A DNA stretch of 10,340 bases from DASRAJ01 sp039920305 (GTDB taxonomy: Bacteria; Bacteroidota; Bacteroidia; Chitinophagales; UBA10324). Shown here one piece after another: positions 1 to 5,499 of the stretch. The position numbers and the translations under genes are program-made. Below the pieces are notes generated by a model. The model did not search any database, was not told the origin of the DNA, and saw nothing but the letters and a program-made list of their open reading frames with translations. Each line of letters opens with the position of its first letter. Within the stretch, counting starts at the first letter, position 1. The stretch covers positions 1 through 10,340 of the forward strand of contig JBDSEA010000257.1 of assembly GCA_039920305.1 (NCBI GenBank), read 5' to 3'.

Positions 1-480
1 TCTCCGCTGATGCCTGACAAGGAAAATCCGCCCAGGATATAGCCCCCGTCGGCAGTTTGCTGAAGAGCATTAAAGTACTCATCGCTGCTGCCTCCAAACC
101 GTGCATCCCATTGCTTTACTCCACCGGCATCGGTCTTTACAATCCAGTAATCATTAGCGCCCTGGCTTGCCTGTGTTTTGTCTCCGCTGATTCCTGACCA
201 GGAATATCCACCCAGGATATATCCTCCATCGGCAGTTTGCTGAAGAGAAAAAAGGTAATCATCGTTGCTGCCTCCAAATCGTGCATCCCATTGTTTTACG
301 CCACCGGCATCGGTCTTTACAATCCAGTAATCATAACCGCCCTGGCTGGCCTGTGTTTTGTCTCCGCTGATTCCTGAATCCGAATATCCGCCCAGGATAT
401 ATCCCCCGTCGGCAGTTTGCTGGAGAGAAAGAAGCCAATCATAGTCGCTGCCTCCAAACCGTGCATCCCATTGCTTCACC
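1..480 (-). repeat. 180-bp tandem repeat array, 2.7 units visible
   Basis: Units start at 1, 181 and 361 with identical opening bases tctccgctga and an exact 180-bp period; the third unit stops matching after 480, where the signal peptide region begins. Units 1 and 2 differ at about 19 of 180 positions by my count. The array is in frame and encodes the 60-residue repeats of the surrounding gene. Such near-identical units can expand or contract by recombination or slippage, and they are also prone to assembly collapse, so the true copy number is uncertain. Confidence 0.95.
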
Positions 481-635
481 AAAGGATTTTGTCCATAGGA
501 TTGTTTTGGAGAGAAGAAGGAAAACCCGGCCATGAAAAGAAAGAAAAGGAAAGCCCCGCTAATCCCGCAGTGCTGCGGGGCTTGCTTTCGCGCAATGCCT
601 CTCAAAAAAAATAGTTGGAGAATTTTTCTTTTCAT
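1..635 (-). CDS. Secreted 60-residue-repeat protein, N-terminal part (runs off the window)
   Basis: The frame is open from an ATG at 633-635 to the left window edge, 211 codons, so the C-terminus is missing. It starts MKRKILQLFF, passes a polar Arg/Gln/Cys stretch, then a hydrophobic core (FLFFLFMAGFSFF) and a likely cleavage region near SYGQ, residues about 44-49; this reads as an export signal. The mature part begins NPLVKQWDARFGG and consists of 60-residue repeats with the conserved pieces QQTADGGYILGGYS, GISGDKTQASQG and DYWIVKTDAGG. Only short positions differ between repeats (SDYDWLL, SNDDYLF, SSDEYFN). Such repeats are frequent in secreted Bacteroidota proteins, often with a T9SS sorting domain at the end; that domain would lie outside the window. 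A propeller-like fold is a guess. Substrate and role are unknown. The unusually long region before the hydrophobic core contains a hairpin-forming element (548-589). A downstream ATG at 531-533 is a less likely start because it leaves no basic n-region. Confidence 0.85.
   Translation of the reverse strand, partial: MKRKILQLFFLRGIARKQAPQHCGISGAFLFFLFMAGFSFFSPKQSYGQNPLVKQWDARFGGSDYDWLLSLQQTADGGYILGGYSDSGISGDKTQASQGGYDYWIVKTDAGGVKQWDARFGGSNDDYLFSLQQTADGGYILGGYSWSGISGDKTQASQGANDYWIVKTDAGGVKQWDARFGGSSDEYFNALQQTADGGYILGGFSLSGISG
548..589. repeat. GC-rich nested hairpin inside a signal peptide coding region (REP-like)
   Basis: Arms AAGCCCCGC (551-559) and GCGGGGCTT (575-583) form a 9-bp stem, extended by GAAAGC (549-554) against GCTTTC (584-589). 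An alternative inner hairpin, CCCGCAG (564-570) with CTGCGGG (573-579), competes for the same right arm. It lies in the gene of the 60-residue-repeat protein, between codons for the basic start and the hydrophobic core. It looks like an interspersed palindromic element that landed in frame; terminator or attenuator activity is possible but no following T-run is present. Confidence 0.6.
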
Positions 636-773
636 AAAAAAATCCGATCGGTAAAGAAGTGCGGCAATAGTGAAGAATGAAGATACGGTTCTCTTTGGTG
701 TGATGGCTTAAAAATTTTCCGTCGCACTAACCATCATTCAGGATCAAACTGTATTTACTTAACTCAATGAGCT

Positions 774-1318
774 TTAATTACATTTGTAAGGATCCTCGCC
801 CTCCCTGTCATAATCATCAATATCAAAACATAACTGAAGTGCAGATGAATGAACTTTGCGTACCTGTACCTGATAGCTCGTCGCCAGTTTATTGTCCGGT
901 ACTTTCATCGTTCTTTCACCACGCGCCGGTATTTTATCCAGCCTTACATATTCTGCCTTCACGCATTCACCATTAGCATAATAAGGGACTAAAAGAGTAA
1001 CAGAGTCAATCTCATAATCAAGCGGATTTTCTACCTCCACCCTTAAGTCATATATACCAATATTATCCCTTCCTGTTTTATGGCTCCTGCTTTTTTTACC
1101 CTTATCAGATTCATCCAGTTATTTCGAATAAACTTTTTATGTTGCTCTGAAGTATCGGCTGTTATTGCTACTAAGGTTTGTTGTGGCAGTGAATGGTGTG
1201 AACTATCTGGTATGTTGCTTTCAACTTTACCGGGAGTGGTATTACAGGAAGTGCAAAAGAAAACTGAATTAAGAAAAATGAAGGTAGTACACAACCATTT
1301 TGTCTTCAGCGAAAACAT
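774..1318 (-). pseudogene. Lipoprotein with an apparent single-base frameshift
   Basis: The 5' part (ATG at 1316-1318) encodes a lipoprotein signal, MFSLKTKWLCTTFIF, with a lipid-attachment cysteine at residue 25 (CTSC), and ends at a TAA at 1043-1045. A second frame carries on with DNIGIYDLRVEVENPLDYEI and runs to a TAA at 774-776. Adding one G to the GGG at 1067-1069 joins them as QEGDNIGIYDLRV, giving about 181 residues. The second half resembles a domain seen in many Bacteroidota lipoproteins: NLRV.VEN-type strand, then a polar loop, YYANGECVKAEYVRL, then PARGERTMKVPDN and a closing strand; I know the pattern but no function. The 3' part could be started by GTG at 1038-1040, but it would then lack the first strand and export signal, so one broken gene is the better reading. 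It could also be a homopolymer sequencing error. Confidence 0.65.
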
Positions 1319-1360
1319 AAATTATATTGACAAGTGTGAAAAAAAATTGCCTTACCAATA

Positions 1361-1368
1361 CAAAATTA
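1361..1368 (-). promoter_or_regulatory. Candidate -7 promoter box TAATTTTG
   Basis: On the minus strand TAATTTTG fits the Bacteroidota -7 consensus TAnnTTTG. A TTCG lies 19 bases upstream, one mismatch from the -33 TTTG. The box ends 42 bases before the ATG of the frameshifted lipoprotein gene, giving a plausible short leader. Confidence 0.4.
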
Positions 1369-1440
1369 GGATCGTCAATCACCCAGGCGAATGAAATTTA
1401 ACACAAAGCCAACATAGGGCACTGGGTTACGGATTTCAGG

Positions 1441-1635
1441 TTACAATAAATTATCCGGAGAATCAAAGGGGGCAAATGCATTTGCCTGCTGCAAAGTATC
1501 AGAAGGCGGGGTATAAACACGAACTTTTACTCTTGCACGCGGTCGCGGCACCTTAGCACGAACTCTGATAAAGCAGGAGGTTTCAGCAAGCATGATAAGT
1601 GAAATAAGTATGAGAGAAACAATTTTAGTCTTCAT
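1441..1635 (-). CDS. Small Arg-rich lipoprotein
   Basis: The 64-residue product starts MKTKIVSLILISLIMLAETS followed by Cys21, a lipoprotein signal in which the residues before Cys (ETSC) are acceptable for signal peptidase II in this phylum. The mature part has a basic alternating stretch (RVRAKVPRPRARVKVRV) and then a polar tail. No catalytic motif is visible and I cannot name a function; a small surface or periplasmic lipoprotein is the most that can be said. It lies 111 bp downstream of typA on the same strand; a shared transcript is possible. After the TAA the same frame stays open for 21 more codons (1375-1440), see findings. Confidence 0.6.
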   Translation of the reverse strand: MKTKIVSLILISLIMLAETSCFIRVRAKVPRPRARVKVRVYTPPSDTLQQANAFAPFDSPDNLL

Positions 1636-1746
1636 GCGAAAGATGTTTAGAGTTAACCTATAAACTTTATTACTGCGATGATTGTGCCATCGTGAAAGCC
1701 TGCTTCGTAATCATATACCAAACAAGGGATGTTCAGTAAAGCAACC

Positions 1747-3564
1747 TCACACCGAAACCAGAGATCCTTTGATCTTCCGCGCCCGGTCATTATGATCGAG
1801 CTGAATTTTCCGGATGCGAAGCGACTTGGGAGTTACTTCAACAAATTCATCCTCCTGTATAAATTCGAGGCATTCTTCCAGGGAAAGATCAATCTTGGGT
1901 GCAATACGTGCCGCATCATCAGTTCCTGAAGCACGCATGTTGGAGAGCTTCTTCATCTTCACAGGGTTGACTACCAAGTCACCGGGACGAATGTGCTCGC
2001 CGATCACCTGTCCGGCATAAACCTCATCTGCATTTTCGACAAAGAAGGTACCGCGATCCTGTAGATTATCCAGTGAATATGCAGTAACTCTTCCCTTCTC
2101 CATAGCGATCAGAACACCGTTGTTTCTCCCCGGGATATTTCCACGCCATGGCTCGAATGCCCTGAAGCGATGGGCGATGATTGCTTCGCCGGCACTTGCA
2201 GTAAGCATCGTGTTTCTTAAACCAACAAGACCTCTTGACGGAATCTGGAATTCAAGATGCTGGATATCACCCTTGGGTTCCATCACCAGTAATTCTCCCT
2301 TACGTGCGCTGACCAGCTCGATGGCTTTACCTGAATATTCAGGAGGCGTATTGACAGTTAATATTTCTATCGGCTCGCACTTCACCCCATCAATTTCTTT
2401 TACAATTACCTTCGGCTGGCCCACCTGTAATTCAAATCCTTCCCGCCGCATGGTTTCGATGAGAATGGATAGGTGAAGAATACCTCTGCCGTAAACCAGG
2501 ATAGCGTCGGGTGATTCAGTGTCCTCAATGCGAAGAGCAAGATTCTTTTCAATCTCTTTTTCCAGGCGGTCGCGCAGATGGCGTGAGGTCACGAACTTTC
2601 CTTCCTTACCAAAAAAAGGTGAGTTGTTTATCGTGAACAACATGCTCATGGTGGGCTCATCAATTGCAATGGGTTTTAAGCCCTCAGGGTTTTCGTAATC
2701 CGCTACGGTATCACCGATCTCGAAATTTTCAATGCCGAAAATGGCGCAGATATCACCTGCTTCTACCTCTTGTGCTTTCTTTCTTGCCAGGCCTTCAAAT
2801 GTGTAAAGCTCCTTGATGCGTGATTTTGTAATGGTGACTCCATCGCGCTTTACCAGGCTTACGGGCATGCCCTCCTTCAAACTGCCACGCAGTATTCTGC
2901 CGATTGCAATTCTACCGGTGTAGGATGAATAATCTATGGATGTGATCTGCATCTGCGGTGTTCCTTCGAGCACCAGCGGAGCAGGAATATGATTGATAAT
3001 TGCCTCGAAAAGCGGGATCAGGTTATCGGTGGGTTTCTGCCAGTCATCACTCATCCATCCGAATTTGGAAGAACCGAACAGCGTAGGGAAGTTAAGCTGG
3101 TCTTCGGTGGCATTGAGATGATAAAACAGTTCGAAGATCTGGTCGTGAACGATATCAGGATGACAATTTTCCTTATCTACTTTATTGATCACTACGATGG
3201 CTTTCTTGCCAAGTTCCAGCGCCTTCTGCAGCACAAACCGCGTTTGCGGCATGGCTCCTTCAAAAGCATCTACCAGCAATAAAACGCCATCAGCCATGTT
3301 GAGCACGCGCTCTACCTCACCGCCGAAATCGGCGTGGCCGGGAGTGTCAATGATGTTGATCTTGGTATCGCCGTAGCGAACGCTTACGTTTTTAGCCAGA
3401 ATGGTGATGCCACGCTCACGCTCCAGAGGGTTGCTGTCGAGGATCAGGTCGCCTGTATCCTGGTTTTCACGGAAAAGGTTTGACTGGTGAAGAATTTTAT
3501 CAACAAGGGTTGTTTTGCCATGATCAACATGTGCAATGATGGCGATATTTCTAATGGATTGCAT
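1747..3564 (-). CDS. typA: Ribosome-associated GTPase TypA/BipA
   Basis: This 605-residue translational GTPase has the normal family length. The G domain shows the P-loop AHVDHGKTT (about residues 11-19), the switch motif ERERGITI (48-55), DTPGH (73-77) and NKVD (127-130). It is followed by an EF-Tu-like beta-barrel, EF-G III/V-like domains and the BipA-specific C-terminal part with NLQDRGTFF, YAGQVIGEH and RASGTDDA. Known of the family: BipA binds the 70S ribosome with GTP and supports large-subunit assembly and translation under cold or other stress; it acts in the cytoplasm. LepA, which has a different C-terminus, is excluded by the RASGTD and QDRG motifs. No frameshift or missing key residue is seen. 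The ATG at 3562-3564 directly precedes the conserved QSIRNIAIIAHVDHGK, fixing the start. It lies 68 bp downstream of the small PIN-partner gene on the same strand. Confidence 0.97.
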   Translation of the reverse strand: MQSIRNIAIIAHVDHGKTTLVDKILHQSNLFRENQDTGDLILDSNPLERERGITILAKNVSVRYGDTKINIIDTPGHADFGGEVERVLNMADGVLLLVDAFEGAMPQTRFVLQKALELGKKAIVVINKVDKENCHPDIVHDQIFELFYHLNATEDQLNFPTLFGSSKFGWMSDDWQKPTDNLIPLFEAIINHIPAPLVLEGTPQMQITSIDYSSYTGRIAIGRILRGSLKEGMPVSLVKRDGVTITKSRIKELYTFEGLARKKAQEVEAGDICAIFGIENFEIGDTVADYENPEGLKPIAIDEPTMSMLFTINNSPFFGKEGKFVTSRHLRDRLEKEIEKNLALRIEDTESPDAILVYGRGILHLSILIETMRREGFELQVGQPKVIVKEIDGVKCEPIEILTVNTPPEYSGKAIELVSARKGELLVMEPKGDIQHLEFQIPSRGLVGLRNTMLTASAGEAIIAHRFRAFEPWRGNIPGRNNGVLIAMEKGRVTAYSLDNLQDRGTFFVENADEVYAGQVIGEHIRPGDLVVNPVKMKKLSNMRASGTDDAARIAPKIDLSLEECLEFIQEDEFVEVTPKSLRIRKIQLDHNDRARKIKGSLVSV

Positions 3565-3632
3565 GATTGCCGCGAAGATATGCTATGCGCAGTCGTAGGA
3601 CGAATTTGCAAGGAAGAAAAAACAGTTTAAAC

Positions 3633-3818
3633 TTAGCCCTGTAATTCTTCCGGTGGATGCAATTGCTGCTTATCTCTTTGCTTTAGAAAGTTATCTATTG
3701 ATTGTTTCAATTCTGCAAAATAGCGATCCCTGTCTGAATGATAAAGATCAGCAAGATCGTTACGAACCTCACGCATGTATTCGACTGCTTTGAATTTCTT
3801 TTTATCCTTCGTTTCCAT
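3633..3818 (-). CDS. Small partner protein of the PIN-domain gene (putative antitoxin)
   Basis: The 61-residue, highly charged protein (METKDKKKFKAVEYMREVRN...) is predicted to be mostly helical. It follows the PIN gene by 34 bp on the same strand; before the TAG in that gene arose, the two frames would have overlapped by 17 bp (3802-3818), the kind of overlap that couples translation. Short proteins with a K-F-x-x-V-x-x-M-R-E/K N-terminal pattern accompany this PIN subfamily, which is the reason for calling it a putative antitoxin; direct inhibition of the PIN protein is inferred. Toxin-first order is the reverse of most vapBC operons. No DNA-binding fold (ribbon-helix-helix, AbrB, HTH) is recognised. 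Confidence 0.6.
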   Translation of the reverse strand: METKDKKKFKAVEYMREVRNDLADLYHSDRDRYFAELKQSIDNFLKQRDKQQLHPPEELQG

Positions 3819-3852
3819 GTAATACTTCTTTAGGAGTTCTTATATCAATTAT

Positions 3853-4260
3853 CTAATAGCCAAATTTAAGATTAATTGAATTATACTGCTTGATGCGAAA
3901 AAAGTTTACCATATGCCTGAAGTTCCAGCTTACAAGGCTATCAACTTTTAAAATGGTAGCCATAGCAATGTGTTGCGCATCACTTTCAAATTTATGAGTA
4001 AGTGCGCCTTCGCTGATATATCTTTTTCCCAGATATTCTGCTTCTTCAGTAATTACGACAAGGTCCAGGAACCTATCAGGAATAGTTTGAGTAAGTGATT
4101 GTAATCTTTCGGGAGCTTTTGAAAGCTCACGTAAAGTAAGATCAGATAATACAATCGTAAACATTCCCCCTCTGGCTTGTTGAAAGAAAGGAATAGTCCA
4201 TTCTCCAAACTCTTCATCCTCATGACCACCCCAAACTGATGTATCTACATAGAATTTCAT
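3853..4260 (-). CDS. PIN-domain ribonuclease, VapC-like, probably C-terminally truncated
   Basis: This 135-residue protein begins MKFYVDTSVWGG, with Asp6 as the first PIN acidic residue; Glu45 (LTLREL), Asp94 (FESDAQHIAMA) and Asn113 (VSWNFRHMVN) complete the usual active-site set. PIN proteins are Mg-dependent RNases, and VapC-type members cleave RNA when free of their antitoxin. This subfamily normally continues after the NLxxGY segment with an IDIRTPKEV-like tail. Here a TAG at 3853-3855 follows GY, and the next codons in the same frame still read IIDIRTPKEVLHGNEG up to a TAA at 3802-3804. The intact form would be 152 residues. The TAG differs from CAG (Gln) by one base. Whether the shortened protein is active cannot be told from sequence, as the catalytic residues are kept. 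Confidence 0.8.
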   Translation of the reverse strand: MKFYVDTSVWGGHEDEEFGEWTIPFFQQARGGMFTIVLSDLTLRELSKAPERLQSLTQTIPDRFLDLVVITEEAEYLGKRYISEGALTHKFESDAQHIAMATILKVDSLVSWNFRHMVNFFRIKQYNSINLKFGY

Positions 4261-4291
4261 TGCTCAGTTTAATGGATTGAAGATTTATTCC

Positions 4292-4324
4292 CGAAGTTAA
4301 ATCAATCTTTTGTCAAAAGGCAAA
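4292..4324 (-). promoter_or_regulatory. Candidate promoter of the PIN operon
   Basis: On the minus strand TTTG (4321-4324) and TAACTTCG (4292-4299) are separated by 21 bases, close to the Bacteroidota arrangement TTTG - about 19-20 bases - TAnnTTTG, with one mismatch in the -7 box. The -7 box ends 31 bases before the PIN start codon. A nearly identical box occurs at 5054-5061. Confidence 0.4.
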
Positions 4325-4381
4325 CGTAAGAGACAGGAGACATCGTAGAAGTGAACAAAATTTCCAGTACGTTTGTCATGC

Positions 4382-4858
4382 ATGAGGGTAAAGGAAGCAA
4401 TCAAGATGATTGAAGGAGATGGTTGGTATCTTGATCGCCAAATGGGAGGTCACCGGCAATACAAGCATGCAGACAAAAAAGGTGTTGTAACAATTGCATT
4501 GCACCCGATGTCCGATGAGATTGCAAAAGGAGGTGCAATCAACATTGACAATGTTTCACTGGTTGATCTCACAATTAATCCTTGGGCGCGTGAAAATTAT
4601 GGTAATGAAACTCTCCACGAAGGGGGCATTATGGTGATGCCCAATCCTGCAAATGAACGAGTGACCCTTCATATTTCAAATACAACATTGCCACTGAAGG
4701 TGATAGTGTGGAATGCATCGGGAAAGATAATTGCAGATTTTATTTCATTCACAAGTGAACTTACATTGCCAGTATCAGCATTTCCTTATGGGGAATATTT
4801 TGTCGAAGCATGTGATGCAGCAGGCAAGAAATTCACATGCAGCTTTATAAAGCAATAA
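4382..4858 (+). CDS. Chimeric HicA toxin / T9SS sorting-domain fusion
   Basis: The 158-residue frame joins two unrelated parts. Residues 1-50 are HicA (YcfA-like, dsRBD fold): MRVKEAIKMIEGDGWYL, the catalytic-His motif GGHRQYKH (His24), then VTIALHPMSDEIAKG. HicA is normally about 60 residues and ends with a TLNSILKQAG-like helix, which is absent. From residue 51 the protein reads GAINIDNVSLVDLTINP, like the last strand of a secreted carbohydrate-binding-type domain, followed by a T9SS type A sorting domain (about 82-158; MPNPANERVTL, WNASGK, LPVSAFPYGEYFVEA). Known: HicA is an mRNA interferase held by HicB; the T9SS domain only works on proteins first exported by Sec. There is no signal peptide and no hicB here, so the product is probably non-functional or a cytosolic oddity. 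The start is the ATG at 4382 because it matches the HicA N-terminus; a TTG at 4373 would add three residues. Confidence 0.75.
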   Translation: MRVKEAIKMIEGDGWYLDRQMGGHRQYKHADKKGVVTIALHPMSDEIAKGGAINIDNVSLVDLTINPWARENYGNETLHEGGIMVMPNPANERVTLHISNTTLPLKVIVWNASGKIIADFISFTSELTLPVSAFPYGEYFVEACDAAGKKFTCSFIKQ

Positions 4859-4950
4859 AAGATTTTCAGCCACTTGTTTGAACCATAGAAATCGCACGTG
4901 TATCCCTTTATACTAAATAGGCACGCGTCACAGACATGCGCCAGCGCGGG

Positions 4951-5049
4951 GCTTTGAATAGGAACCCATGTGACTACAAAAATCGGTGCGCCGCTCATTA
5001 CTTCATCATCAATGCTTATTGAATCGTATAACTTGGAACGAATATTTAT
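4951..5049 (-). pseudogene. DUF433 antitoxin-like N-terminal remnant
   Basis: On the minus strand the frame reads (I/M)NIRSKLYDSISIDDEVMSG then APIFVVTWVPIQS. DUF433 proteins have the pattern ISIDPEVMSGxPVFxGTRVPV near their N-terminus; here Gly and Arg of GTR are replaced by Val and Trp. The position where the start codon is expected is ATA (5047-5049), one base from ATG. After QS (4951) the expected LFDYLEGG-type continuation is missing and an unrelated GC-rich sequence follows. Family knowledge: DUF433 proteins are usually antitoxins paired with PIN-like (DUF5615) toxins; no such partner is visible. A shorter frame could begin at ATG 4996-4998 but would lack half of the motif. Confidence 0.6.
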
Positions 5050-5053
5050 TTCC

Positions 5054-5061
5054 CGAAGTTA
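5054..5061 (-). promoter_or_regulatory. Promoter-like box upstream of the DUF433 remnant
   Basis: TAACTTCG on the minus strand, inside a segment that repeats the PIN-gene upstream region (atttattcccgaagttaa at 4283-4300 against atttatttcccgaagttaa at 5044-5062). It lies 4 bases before the presumed lost start codon at 5047-5049, so if used it would give a nearly leaderless message. Confidence 0.25.
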
Positions 5062-5105
5062 ATTAAACCATTTGTGGATGGAATCCATTGAAGCAAATTC
5101 CTTCT

Positions 5106-5153
5106 GCATCAATTGTCATGTCTTCTCACGAAATGTATCGCAACAATTGATGC
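5106..5153. repeat. Perfect 11-bp inverted repeat, 26-bp spacer
   Basis: GCATCAATTGT (5106-5116) and ACAATTGATGC (5143-5153) are exact reverse complements. A third partial copy, ATCAATTGT, lies at 5212-5220. The arms could be operator half-sites or ends of a small element; no gene next to them explains them. Confidence 0.5.
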
Positions 5154-5499
5154 TGTCCCTTTTTGTGTGCCGGTTCGAACTTCAACTGCCATTTTCAGAA
5201 CAGTAGCCAGGATCAATTGTGCAAGTAACCTCCTTAGCCAGCTCCAGCTACACGCAGGTGTTGCACAAAGGCCAGATCTCAGAGAAGGCGGAGGAAGAAT
5301 TATTTTCAATAAAACCCGCAAAGTGAATTTGCTCTAGTGACTTCACTCTTATCATGTATTGCACTTCTGTAATAAAGATGCGCACCAGTTGATCAGTTGA
5401 AATTAGCGAAACACTCCCTGCATATGGATTAATTCTTTAAGTTTACTCTTTCAGACTTCAGCTGCTGAACAAACAATCACAGGAAAAAAATTCCCGCTT

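Larger units (their letters stand above)
4859..5499. other. 641-bp gene-poor stretch with gene debris
   Basis: No intact gene is supported. 4859-4950 holds a GC-rich patch (reverse strand AAAGCCCCGCGCTGGCGC) that abuts the broken DUF433 remnant and may belong to a mobile or repeated element. 4951-5049 is that remnant. 5106-5153 carries an 11-bp inverted repeat. Open frames at about 5109-5337 on both strands show no family I recognise and have no clear start context. The last 150 bp should hold the promoter of the large secreted-protein gene, but I could not identify a convincing -7/-33 pair. Confidence 0.6.

Noticed and set aside
417..614. Plus-strand open frame of 65 codons over the hairpin region
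   Set aside because: It is antisense to the clear signal peptide and repeat coding frame on the minus strand.
1080..1394. Plus-strand 104-codon open frame
   Set aside because: It lies opposite the lipoprotein gene, which has a signal sequence and family-like domain; the plus frame shows none.
3572..3579. TATCTTCG as a typA promoter box on the minus strand
   Set aside because: One mismatch to the consensus, only 7 bases before the ATG and without a -33 partner; not convincing.
4786..4998. Minus-strand 70-codon frame beginning at ATG 4998 as a complete gene
   Set aside because: Only its first 16 codons belong to a recognisable DUF433 motif whose start lies further upstream; the rest runs into unrelated DNA and the antisense of the T9SS tail.
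5109..5337. Overlapping open frames on both strands
   Set aside because: No recognised motif, signal peptide or promoter; the two frames are near mirror images, as expected of chance openness.
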